Assembly: GCF_018310535.1 (NCBI RefSeq)
Contig: NZ_CP074102.1
Span: 3,844,001-3,908,000 of the forward strand
Length of the DNA stretch: 64,000 nucleotides
Source: Streptomyces mirabilis
GTDB taxonomy: Bacteria; Actinomycetota; Actinomycetes; Streptomycetales; Streptomycetaceae
Reading direction: 5' to 3'
Each line of letters begins with the position of its first letter. Within the stretch, counting starts at the first letter, position 1. A model generated the notes under the pieces. It did not search any database. It saw nothing but the letters and a program-made list of their open reading frames with translations, and was not told the DNA's origin. Positions 52,531 to 62,766 of this stretch are shown in pieces. The position numbers and the translations under genes are program-made.

Positions 52531-52983
52531 TCAGTCCGAGGACTGCTGCCTCTTCGGGCGCCAGACCACCAGCGCGCTCGTCTGCTGGACCTCTTGGTAC
52601 GGGACCAGGTCACGGCGGTACGAGGCGTGCACCGCGGCCTCGCGCTGCTGCATCGCGGCAGCGGCGCCGTCCAGGGCCGATTCCAGTTCCGCGACTCGGG
52701 ACTGGAGGGCGGCGACCTGGTTCTCCAGCTCGATGATGCGCTTGATGCCGGCCAGGTTGATGCCCTCGTCCTGGGACAGCGCCTGCACCGTGCGGAGCAG
52801 TTCGATGTCGCGGGCCGAGTAGCGCCGGCCGCGCCCGGCGGTGCGGTCCGGGGAGACCAGGCCGAGGCGGTCGTACTGGCGCAGGGTCTGCGGGTGCAGG
52901 CCGGAGAGCTGGGCCGCCACCGAGATGACGTAGACCGGGGTCTCCTCGGTCAGTTCATAGGGGTTCCGACGACGGCCGTCCAT
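52531..52983 (-). CDS. hspR: HspR, MerR-type heat-shock repressor
   Basis: A 150-residue repressor that binds HAIR boxes, with DnaK as co-repressor, and shuts off dnaK, clpB and related genes. The MerR-like N-terminal domain is PVYVISVAAQLSGLHPQTLRQYDRLGLVSPDR, then the wing RGRRYSARDIELLRTVQAL, a coiled coil (KRIIELENQVAALQSRVAELESAL) and a hydrophilic tail. ATG 52983 lies four bases after the dnaJ stop with GGGAG upstream. As the last gene of the operon it repressively controls, it forms the classic Streptomyces feedback loop with the HAIR boxes at 56742-56762 and 39380-39400 in this window. Confidence 0.97.
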   Translation of the reverse strand: MDGRRRNPYELTEETPVYVISVAAQLSGLHPQTLRQYDRLGLVSPDRTAGRGRRYSARDIELLRTVQALSQDEGINLAGIKRIIELENQVAALQSRVAELESALDGAAAAMQQREAAVHASYRRDLVPYQEVQQTSALVVWRPKRQQSSD

Positions 52984-52987
52984 CTGC

Positions 52988-54172
52988 TCATGCTCCCTTC
53001 GCGGCCTGGAACAGCTCCGCCCGTGGGTCCTCGCCCGCGGTTGCCTCGCGATACGCCTCCAGGGCGTCGCGAGCCTTGCCCGACACGTCTGTGGGGACCG
53101 CGACCTCGACGGTGACGAGGAGGTCGCCGCGCGTACCGTCCTTGCGGACGGCACCCTTGCCGCGGGCCCGCATCGTACGGCCGTTGGGCGTGCCCGGGGG
53201 CAGTTTCAAAGTGACCGGGGGGCCGCCCAGCGTCGGTACACGCACCTCGCCGCCGAGCGCCGCCTCCGTGAAGGTGACGGGCACGGTGACGGTGAGGTTG
53301 TCGCCCTTGCGGCCGAAGACCGGGTGGGCGTCCACGTGGACCGTGACGTACAGGTCGCCCGCCGGGCCGCCCCGTTCGCCGGGTGCGCCCTTGCCGCGCA
53401 GGCGGATGCGCTGGCTGTCGCTCACTCCCGCCGGGATGCGGACCTGCATCGTGCGCGAGGACTTGGCGCGGCCGCTGCCGTGGCAGATCTCGCAGGGGTT
53501 CTCCGCGATCAGACCGCGGCCCTTGCAGTCCGGGCAGGGGTCCGTGAGCGAGAAGCCGCCGCCGGAGCCGCGCGCGACCTGGCCGGTGCCGACGCACGTC
53601 GGGCACACGCGCGGTGTGCCGTTCGCGTCACCGGTGCCCGAACAGGCCTTGCAGGGTGCCTGGGACGTCATCCGCAGCGGGACCGTCGCGCCGTCCACCG
53701 CCTCGGTGAAGCTGAGCGTCACCTCGGTGTCGATGTCCTGGCCGCGCCGGGGCTGGGTCCGCGTACCGGTTCCCGCGCCGCCGCGGTTGAACAGGCCCCC
53801 GAAGACGTCTCCGATGCCGCCGCCGAAGCCGCCGGCACCGCCCGCTCCGCCCTGGGCGCCGCCTCCGAAGAGGTCGCCCAGGTCGAAGTTGAAGTTGCCG
53901 CCGCCCGCGCCGGGACCCGGACGGAAGCCGCCGTTGCCGAAGAGGGCGCGTGCCTCGTCGTACTCCTTGCGCTTCTTGGGGTCTCCGAGCACGTCGTTCG
54001 CCTCGGAGATCTCCTTGAAGCGCTCCTCGGCCTTGGCGTTGCCCTTGTTGGCGTCCGGGTGGAACTCGCGGGCGAGCTTCCGGTACGCCTTCTTGATCTC
54101 TGCCTCGGTGGCGTCCTTGGGGACGCCGAGGACCTTGTAGAAGTCCTTCTCGATGAAGTCCTTGGTGCTCAT
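52988..54172 (-). CDS. dnaJ: DnaJ (Hsp40) co-chaperone
   Basis: A 394-residue type I J-protein. J domain with the HPD motif in KLAREFHPDANKGN, a Gly/Phe-rich region (about 85-140), four zinc-finger repeats CKACSGTG, CPTCVGTG, CPDCKGRG and CEICHGSG, and two C-terminal beta domains. It delivers unfolded clients to DnaK and stimulates ATP hydrolysis. It lies 33 bases after grpE and four bases before hspR. The longer DnaJ1 form linked to dnaK-grpE-hspR is expected in actinomycetes; a second dnaJ with hrcA lies elsewhere in these genomes. Confidence 0.97.
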   Translation of the reverse strand: MSTKDFIEKDFYKVLGVPKDATEAEIKKAYRKLAREFHPDANKGNAKAEERFKEISEANDVLGDPKKRKEYDEARALFGNGGFRPGPGAGGGNFNFDLGDLFGGGAQGGAGGAGGFGGGIGDVFGGLFNRGGAGTGTRTQPRRGQDIDTEVTLSFTEAVDGATVPLRMTSQAPCKACSGTGDANGTPRVCPTCVGTGQVARGSGGGFSLTDPCPDCKGRGLIAENPCEICHGSGRAKSSRTMQVRIPAGVSDSQRIRLRGKGAPGERGGPAGDLYVTVHVDAHPVFGRKGDNLTVTVPVTFTEAALGGEVRVPTLGGPPVTLKLPPGTPNGRTMRARGKGAVRKDGTRGDLLVTVEVAVPTDVSGKARDALEAYREATAGEDPRAELFQAAKGA

Positions 54173-54205
54173 CCTCGACGCCCCTCCTCTCTCATGCGTT
54201 CAACG

Positions 54206-56762
<2,557 letters not shown>

Positions 56763-56793
56763 TGTGCACGACACTCACTGCTGGGTCAACAGA

Positions 56794-56814
56794 CATGAGT
56801 CATGGGGGCTCAAG
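56794..56814. promoter_or_regulatory. Imperfect second HAIR box, dnaK promoter
   Basis: CATGAGT-CATGGGG-GCTCAAG: the same 7-7-7 geometry as the perfect box with one mismatch per arm, centred 52 bases further upstream. Paired boxes support cooperative HspR binding. It ends two bases before the stop of the membrane glycosyltransferase-like gene at 56817. Confidence 0.8.
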
Positions 56815-56816
56815 TC

Positions 56817-57884
56817 TTATCTCTTGCTTACACGCAGGTGTGCTTGTAGACGTGCTCCGACCTGCGGCTTCTCGGTCAACCGACTCCCGGACGCGGGGAC
56901 ATGCCGTCCCCCATAGGTGGGGATCCGAAGCAGCGCGAGTACGCCGACACAGGCGCCGCCCGCCACCCACAACGCCGCCGTCGCGCTCACCCATCCCATG
57001 TCGATCAGCATCCCGACGAGTGCACCCGCGAAGCCGGTGACCCCCACGACGACCGCGGCACCCCGAGGCGTGACACCGAGGCGCCGCAGCCGGTGGACCA
57101 GATGATCGGGGGCGCCGCGCAGCAGCGGACGCCCGGCCCGCCGCCGCGACACCAGCACCAGTACGGCGTCGGCAGTCGCCACGGCCGTCAGCGCGAACGC
57201 GGCGCCCACGCTCGACCCGGCCGCCCGCCCGGCGTGGACCAGTACCGCCGCCGAGGTCAGCACGAACCCGACGAACAGCGCGCCGCAGCGCCCCGGCACG
57301 ATCCGGGCCGGGGGCCAGTTGTGCATCAGGAACCCGGTCAGCGCGGCGGCCAGCACGCTCAGCAGCGCCGCGAGCCCGTCCATGACCTCGGCGGCCGCGC
57401 AGCCGCTCAGCGCGAAGGCGGTCACCACCGCGACCGTCCCCATCACCCCGTCGGCGTGATCGAGCGAGGTGAAGGCATGGGTGGCGAGGGCGATCCAGCC
57501 GACGGCCACCACCCCGACCACCGGGCCGAGCTCGTCGTAGGGCACGGTCAGCGCGGCGGCGCCGGTCACGACGGCCGCCTGGAGCGGAACCCGCAGAAGA
57601 GCCGGCGGGGGCCACAGGTCGGCGACGAGCCCGAGGACACCGACCCCGATCCCGGCGGCCAGCAGCCGCCCGGCCGCCGGCCCCAGCGGCGCCACGTCCG
57701 TCCAGTCCCCGACCCCGGCGACGAACGCCGTGACCGCCACCACCGCCACCCCGCCGAGCAGCGGCACCGCGCGCGCCCGCCGCCGTTCGACCACGCCGAG
57801 GCGCAGAGCGAGGAGCCGCAGCAGGGCGGCGAGCACGGCGGCGAGGAGCAGGGCGGAGGTGGCGGCGACGATTCCGTACAGCAC
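56817..57884 (-). CDS. MraY/WecA-like (GT4) membrane protein with degenerate motifs
   Basis: A 355-residue protein with about ten transmembrane helices and the outline of polyprenyl-phosphate N-acetylhexosamine-1-phosphate transferases: RAVPLLGGVAVV, GVLGLVADLWPP at the position of the D-D-x-x motif, FTSLDHADGVMG for the N-x-x-N-x-x-D-G loop, PGRCGALFVGF, and PDHLVHRLRRLG for H-x-x-H-R. The first acidic pair is changed (ADLW) and the metal loop has LDHADG, so activity on undecaprenyl phosphate is uncertain. Close relatives are conserved in Streptomyces near dnaK. It may act on an unusual lipid carrier or be non-catalytic. Confidence 0.75.
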   Translation of the reverse strand: MLYGIVAATSALLLAAVLAALLRLLALRLGVVERRRARAVPLLGGVAVVAVTAFVAGVGDWTDVAPLGPAAGRLLAAGIGVGVLGLVADLWPPPALLRVPLQAAVVTGAAALTVPYDELGPVVGVVAVGWIALATHAFTSLDHADGVMGTVAVVTAFALSGCAAAEVMDGLAALLSVLAAALTGFLMHNWPPARIVPGRCGALFVGFVLTSAAVLVHAGRAAGSSVGAAFALTAVATADAVLVLVSRRRAGRPLLRGAPDHLVHRLRRLGVTPRGAAVVVGVTGFAGALVGMLIDMGWVSATAALWVAGGACVGVLALLRIPTYGGRHVPASGSRLTEKPQVGARLQAHLRVSKR

Positions 57885-58074
57885 GCCGCCAATTTAGTGT
57901 TAAATGTCGCAAATACGCCGCAGATAACACGATCGGGTTTACGTGTCGGCCGGTGACCCCGCGACCGCGGGTCGGTGACTTCGGCGACTCAGGTGGACCT
58001 CAGCGACGCAGATCACCGCACCGCTGGCTACAGTGCGGCGGAAGATATGGGTAGTCTCAGACGGACTGCATAAG

Positions 58075-58088
58075 TTACCGCTTAGTAA
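58075..58088. promoter_or_regulatory. TTAC-N6-GTAA inverted repeat upstream of the EtfD-like gene
   Basis: TTAC-CGCTTA-GTAA lies 53-66 bases before the start of the iron-sulfur oxidoreductase. The TTAC...GTAA dyad resembles sites of TetR-type fatty-acid-catabolism regulators in actinobacteria, which would fit an electron acceptor for acyl-CoA dehydrogenases. The regulator assignment is inference. Confidence 0.5.
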
Positions 58089-58140
58089 TCAGCTGAAGGT
58101 CGGCCTTCAGCTCCCCCCTCGCAGGCCCGAGGAGCCCCCA

Positions 58141-60408
58141 ATGCAACTCGCCGCGATCATTGTGTCGCTGACGCTGACCGTGGTCGGCGTTGCGCTCATC
58201 GCACGAGCCGTCGCACAGATCTACCGGTTCATCAAGCTGGGCCAGCCGGTCCCGGCCGGTTCCCGAACCGACGACTGGAAGGCCCGCAGCATCACGCTGG
58301 CCAAGGAGTTCGTCGGCCACACCCGGATGAACCGGTGGGGGATCATCGGCGTCGCGCACTGGTTCGTCGCCGTCGGCTTCCTGACCCTCGGCCTGACGAT
58401 CGTCACGGCGTACGGTCAGCTGTTCAAGGCCGACTGGACGCTGCCGATCCTGGGCGGCTGGCTGCCCTACGAGCTGTACACCGAGTTCATCGCGCTGTTC
58501 ACGACGCTCGGCATCCTCGTACTGATCGCGATCCGGCAGCTGAACCGGCCGTCGAAGCCGGGCCGCAAGTCGCGCTTCGCGGGCTCCAAGACGGGCCAGG
58601 CGTACTTCGTCGAGGCCGTGATCCTCGTCATCGGCCTCGCGATCATGACCCTGCGCGGCCTAGAGGGCGCGATCCACGGCGTGCACCACTACGAGGCCGC
58701 GTACTGGGCCTCGTACCCCCTGGTCGCCGCCTTCAAGGGCCTGAGCCTCGGCACACTGCAGAACCTGGTCTACCTGACCGCCATGATCAAGCTCGGCGTC
58801 ACCATGGGCTGGGCGATCACGGTCGGTCTCAACACCAACATGGGTGTCGCCTGGCACCGCTTCCTCGCCTTCCCGAACATCTGGTTCAAGCGCAACGCCA
58901 AGGGCGAGACCGCTCTCGGCGGGCTGCTCCCGATGACCAGCGGTGGCAAGGCCATCGACTTCACCGACCCCGGCGAGGACGACGTCTTCGGTGTCAGCCA
59001 GGTCGAGCAGTTCTCCTGGAAGGGCCTGCTGGACTTCTCCACGTGCACCGAGTGCGGCCGCTGCCAGTCGCAGTGCCCCGCCTGGAACACGGGCAAGCCG
59101 CTCTCTCCCAAGCTCCTCATCATGTCGCTGCGCGACCACGCGCACGCCAAGGCGCCCTACCTGCTCGCGGGCGGCGGCAAGAACATGGAGGGCGAGGAGA
59201 AGGCGTCGGCGGAGCAGCTGGCCGACGTGCCCGCCGCCGCGCTCGCCGAGGCCGAGCGCCCCCTCATCGGCACGTTCGAGGAGAACGGCGTCATCGACCC
59301 CGACGTGCTGTGGTCCTGCACCACGTGCGGCGCGTGCGTCGAGCAGTGCCCGGTCGACATCGAGCACATCGACCACATCGTCGACATGCGCCGCTACCAG
59401 GTGATGATCGAGAGCGCGTTCCCGTCCGAGGCGGGCACGATGCTCAAGAACCTGGAGAAGAAGGGCAACCCCTGGGGTCTGGCCAAGAAGCAGCGCCTCG
59501 AGTGGACGAAGGAAGTCGACTTCGAGATCCCGGTCGTAGGACGCGACATCGAGGACCTGTCCGAGGTCGAGTACCTGTACTGGGTCGGCTGCGCCGGTGC
59601 CCTGGAGGACCGCGCCAAGAAGACCACGAAGGCCTTCGCGGAGCTCCTCCACATGGCGGGCGTCAAGTTCGCCATCATGGGCGGCGACGAGAAGTGCACC
59701 GGTGACTCCGCCCGCCGTCTCGGCAACGAGCCCCTCTTCCAGGAGCTCGGCATGGAGAACGTCGCCGCGCTGAACATGGCGTTCGGCGAGGATGACGAGG
59801 ACGAGTCGACGAAGAAGCCGAAGTCGGCGAAGAAGATCGTCGCGACCTGCCCGCACTGCCTCAACACGATCGGCAACGAGTACCCGCAGCTCGGCGGCGA
59901 CTACGAGGTCATCCACCACACGCAGCTGCTCCAGCACCTCATCGACGAGGGCAAGCTGCTGCCGGTCACCCCGGTGGACGGCCTCATCACCTACCACGAC
60001 CCCTGCTACCTGGGCCGCCACAACAAGATCTACACGCCGCCGCGCGAGATCATGTCGGCGGTCCCGGGCCTGCGTCAGCAGGAGATGCACCGTCACAAGG
60101 AGCGTGGCTTCTGCTGCGGTGCCGGTGGTGCGCGGATGTGGATGGAGGAGCGGATCGGCAAGCGCATCAACAACGAGCGCGTCGACGAGGCTCTTTCGCT
60201 GAACCCGGACATCGTGTCCACGGCCTGCCCGTTCTGCCTCGTGATGCTCACCGACTCGGTCAACGGCAAGAAGAACGACGGCCAGGCCAAGGAGTCCGTC
60301 CAGGTCGTGGACGTGGCCCAGCTCCTCCTCGACTCCGTCAGGACGCCGGTTGATCCGGCGGGGGCGGCGGAGGCGGAGAGTGAGCCTGAGCCGGAGCCGG
60401 TGAAGTAA
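58141..60408 (+). CDS. EtfD-like membrane iron-sulfur oxidoreductase
   Basis: A 755-residue protein. The N-terminal 250 residues hold about five transmembrane helices of a heme-b/NarI-like membrane domain (ARAVAQIYRFIKLG and RWGIIGVAHWFVAVGFLTLGL). Two 4Fe-4S motifs follow, CTECGRCQSQCP and CTTCGACVEQCP. Two CCG domains are CPHCLNTIGNEYPQL with HDPCYLGRHNKIY, and GFCCGAGGARMW with CPFCLVML. This layout is that of mycobacterial Rv0338c/EtfD, which passes electrons from ETF (acyl-CoA dehydrogenases) to menaquinone. ATG 58141 has GAGGAG upstream; an in-frame upstream ATG lacks a site. A terminator follows at 60427. Confidence 0.9.
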   Translation: MQLAAIIVSLTLTVVGVALIARAVAQIYRFIKLGQPVPAGSRTDDWKARSITLAKEFVGHTRMNRWGIIGVAHWFVAVGFLTLGLTIVTAYGQLFKADWTLPILGGWLPYELYTEFIALFTTLGILVLIAIRQLNRPSKPGRKSRFAGSKTGQAYFVEAVILVIGLAIMTLRGLEGAIHGVHHYEAAYWASYPLVAAFKGLSLGTLQNLVYLTAMIKLGVTMGWAITVGLNTNMGVAWHRFLAFPNIWFKRNAKGETALGGLLPMTSGGKAIDFTDPGEDDVFGVSQVEQFSWKGLLDFSTCTECGRCQSQCPAWNTGKPLSPKLLIMSLRDHAHAKAPYLLAGGGKNMEGEEKASAEQLADVPAAALAEAERPLIGTFEENGVIDPDVLWSCTTCGACVEQCPVDIEHIDHIVDMRRYQVMIESAFPSEAGTMLKNLEKKGNPWGLAKKQRLEWTKEVDFEIPVVGRDIEDLSEVEYLYWVGCAGALEDRAKKTTKAFAELLHMAGVKFAIMGGDEKCTGDSARRLGNEPLFQELGMENVAALNMAFGEDDEDESTKKPKSAKKIVATCPHCLNTIGNEYPQLGGDYEVIHHTQLLQHLIDEGKLLPVTPVDGLITYHDPCYLGRHNKIYTPPREIMSAVPGLRQQEMHRHKERGFCCGAGGARMWMEERIGKRINNERVDEALSLNPDIVSTACPFCLVMLTDSVNGKKNDGQAKESVQVVDVAQLLLDSVRTPVDPAGAAEAESEPEPEPVK

Positions 60409-60426
60409 CCGAGCCCTTCGAGAGAA

Positions 60427-60469
60427 CGACACCCCATGCCCCGGTTCAGCCCGGAGACATGGGGTGTCG
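60427..60469 (+). terminator. Terminator of the EtfD-like gene
   Basis: CGACACCCCATG (60427-60438) and CATGGGGTGTCG (60458-60469), a perfect 12-bp stem with a 19-base loop, 18 bases after the stop. It is followed by GGTTTC. Confidence 0.8.
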
Positions 60470-60585
60470 TCGGTTTCGGGGGTCCTCGAAGTCGAGCAGC
60501 ATCCGGAAATGGCAGATCTGGGCCACCGAGACTTCGTCCAGGCCTGGTCGCGACCGCCGGACCTGGCCCACATCTGCCTATCGCT

Positions 60586-60735
60586 GTCAGTTCAGGTGGG
60601 GCAGGCGTCGGCCTCGGCTTTCGGCTACTCGGAGGGCGTCCTGGAGGGCCTCGGTCAGGCGCTCGGCGAGGAGACGGAGTTCGCCCGGCGGGTCTGTGCG
60701 CGAAGCCCGCCACCGAAAAGTGAGCCGCGAAACAC
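60586..60735 (-). other. Possible small gene or remnant in a 440-bp gap
   Basis: On the minus strand an open stretch ending at a TGA (60586-60588) reads as strongly coding: DPPGELRLLAERLTEALQ, continuing as a basic amphipathic helix, then RRLPHLN. Third positions are mostly G/C. No confident start codon or ribosome-binding site is visible, and I recognise no family. It lies between two hairpins (60427-60469 and 60738-60773). The rest of 60409-60851 shows no other gene. Confidence 0.3.
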
Positions 60736-60737
60736 CA

Positions 60738-60773
60738 CGACGCCGAGCCCGATCACGCATCGGCCCGGCGTCG
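60738..60773. terminator. Hairpin downstream of the esterase gene
   Basis: CGACGCCG...CCCGAT, loop, ATCGG..CGGCGTCG: a long imperfect stem about 80 bases past the stop of the leftward esterase gene, probably its terminator. Confidence 0.6.
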
Positions 60774-60851
60774 CGGTGGGGCGGTGCCCTGGGGCGACTT
60801 ATGACGAGAAGCCACGGACACCGCGTCTAGGGGGGGCGGGCGTAGGGGCGG

Positions 60852-62510
60852 CTACTTCGCGGAGCGCCTGTCGCCCGACACCTTCGCGACCCACGTGAGG
60901 AAGTCGCCGGGATCGACGTTCGAGCCGTGGCCCTCGTCCCAGTAGTAGAGGTGATTGACGTCGTCGCCCAGGTTGTCCAGCGCCGCGGCGAGGTTGGCGG
61001 AGACCGTCAGCGAGGTGTCGGAGTCCTTGGTACCGAGGCGGATCCACCAGTGCCTCGACCGGCCGGGGTTCTCCTCCCCGATGTGGTGCATCGGGTTCAT
61101 CAGGTCGAGCTTCTCGGGGATGTCGCTCGCGACCCGCTTCGTGGCGAGCCCGGTGGTGTCGTTCTTCGCGCCGTACGCCGTGAAGTGCCGCGCCTCGGTG
61201 GTGCCGGCACCGAACTCGTTGTTCTCGCCCGCGGACAGGTCGAACGCGTCGAAGGCCGGTGTCGTCTTCTTCCGCGCGCCGACGTGGGTCAGGAAGTCGG
61301 CCCAGGTGAACGTCGCCCTGCCGCCGGACCACGTGATGAACGTGTTCGCGGCCAGGTACGTCGCACGATCGGCCTCCGACAGCGCCGCCAGGTACTTCGT
61401 GGCGGACGGCTGGAGGTAGGTCTCCACCAGGTAGTCGTCGTAGTTGCGGGCCGTGAGCGGGCCGAAGCCGTTCAGGCCCCGCAGCCTGAGAGAGGCCTGG
61501 TACTCCGCGAACTGGGCCCGCAGCGCCCTCGACACCGTCTGGTCGACGACCTTGCCGGTGCTCGCCGTGACATTGGTGCCCCAGTTGAACTCGTACGCGC
61601 CGTCGGCGTGTTCGAGGTCGGTGATGGGGCACCAGGCGCCGGTGGCGAAGATCGCGTCGGACGCGTCGGCGGCGCCGAGCTCCTTGAGGTACTTGTCGTA
61701 GATCGGGCTGTCGCCGGACGCGCCGAGCAGGGAGGACAGGGCGCCACCCGCACTCGTACCGGTGGAGACGATCCGGTCGGTGTCGCCCGGGATGACGCCC
61801 TTGTTGGCGCGTACGTAGCGGACAGCTGCCTTCAGGTCGACGATGGCGGCCGGGGCGGTGCCGTAGTACGTGCCGGCGGAGTCGGTGAGGGTCCGGCCGC
61901 GCGCGCCCGGCTCCACGACGACGTAACCCGCCGCGAGGCCCAGCTTCCCGAGGTTGACCATCCCGCCCTGGGCGTTCACCATCGCGTTGCCGCCGGACTG
62001 CACCTCGCCCGTGCCGCCGCTGCTGGAGGCCGAGGGGCTGGGGGACGCGCTGGGGGACGCGCTGCCACCGGCGCCGCCCGTGGGCATACCGCCGGTCATC
62101 TCGGCGCCGCCCACGCCGGTGGCGTCCGCCACGGACGACGGCATGTACCCGCCCACCGAGTTGGCGAGGACGATCGGAGCGTTCGTCGCGTCCACGGCCT
62201 TGCCGTCGATCTTGACGGGGACACTGACGTTCAGGCTCTGGTACTTCGCGTCCACCGGACTGGCGACGTAGGTGATGGCCTTCCAGAAGTGGTACACCAC
62301 CGTGTGGTCGGTGCCGTCGGCGTCCGTGATGGTCGTCGTCAGCTCGGTGTAGGCGTCCTTGTCGAAGACCAGGGAATCCGACGCACCCGAGGACTTCGAG
62401 CCCGCGCTCGACGCGTTCGCGCTCAAGGCGAAGCCACCGGCTACGGCGACTCCGGCGGTCGCGCCGATACCCATGACGACGGTCCTGCGCTTCACTGCCC
62501 TGTGCTTCAC
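60852..62510 (-). CDS. Secreted tannase/feruloyl-esterase-like alpha/beta hydrolase
   Basis: A 552-residue exported hydrolase. The N-terminus is twin-arginine-like (VKRRTVVMGIGATAGVAVAGG). The mature enzyme shows ITYVASPVDAKYQSLNVSVP, VLANSVGGYMPSS, GYVVVEPGARGRT, the nucleophile elbow GTSAGGALSSLLGASGDSP and a C-terminal YYWDEGHGSNVDPGDF with the catalytic His. A Ser/Pro/Gly-rich insertion near 150-170 lies between core strands. The architecture matches Lactobacillus TanB-like tannases and related plant-polyphenol esterases. Substrate could be a galloyl, feruloyl or similar ester. ATG 62510 is preceded by GGGAGAAGG. It diverges from an FG-GAP lipoprotein across a region with two inverted repeats. 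Confidence 0.83.
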   Translation of the reverse strand: MKHRAVKRRTVVMGIGATAGVAVAGGFALSANASSAGSKSSGASDSLVFDKDAYTELTTTITDADGTDHTVVYHFWKAITYVASPVDAKYQSLNVSVPVKIDGKAVDATNAPIVLANSVGGYMPSSVADATGVGGAEMTGGMPTGGAGGSASPSASPSPSASSSGGTGEVQSGGNAMVNAQGGMVNLGKLGLAAGYVVVEPGARGRTLTDSAGTYYGTAPAAIVDLKAAVRYVRANKGVIPGDTDRIVSTGTSAGGALSSLLGASGDSPIYDKYLKELGAADASDAIFATGAWCPITDLEHADGAYEFNWGTNVTASTGKVVDQTVSRALRAQFAEYQASLRLRGLNGFGPLTARNYDDYLVETYLQPSATKYLAALSEADRATYLAANTFITWSGGRATFTWADFLTHVGARKKTTPAFDAFDLSAGENNEFGAGTTEARHFTAYGAKNDTTGLATKRVASDIPEKLDLMNPMHHIGEENPGRSRHWWIRLGTKDSDTSLTVSANLAAALDNLGDDVNHLYYWDEGHGSNVDPGDFLTWVAKVSGDRRSAK

Positions 62511-62629
62511 GGAAAGCCTTCTCCCTGTTCACGGCGGCCATACGGCGGCCGAAACGGCTGGTCAGGGGCGTTCGGGCCATTCTTCGCGCCGGGCGCCGCC
62601 CCCGTTTGTCCGGTCCTTGCGAACGTAAA

Positions 62630-62655
62630 TTGAGCCGCTCAATATTGTCAACAAT
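62630..62655. promoter_or_regulatory. Two adjacent inverted repeats in the esterase / lipoprotein control region
   Basis: TTGAG-CCG-CTCAA (62630-62642) and ATTGT-CA-ACAAT (62644-62655) lie one base apart within an AT-rich patch between the divergent genes. The first resembles LacI-family operators that control sugar or plant-polymer genes. The second may be a separate operator or -35/-10 context. Confidence 0.55.
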
Positions 62656-62766
62656 TCTGTAAAACTCATCGCTGACACACAGCCCTTTCCGAGGTGCCGA
62701 TACCGCTCCCACCGAATCCGGAGCATCATGGCGAGGTTGTTGTCAGTGGGGCGGATGAGGTGAACG

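Noticed and set aside
60799..62712. 637-codon minus-strand frame overlapping the esterase
   Set aside because: Arg/Gly-rich out-of-frame reading; the esterase frame has the signal peptide and catalytic motifs.
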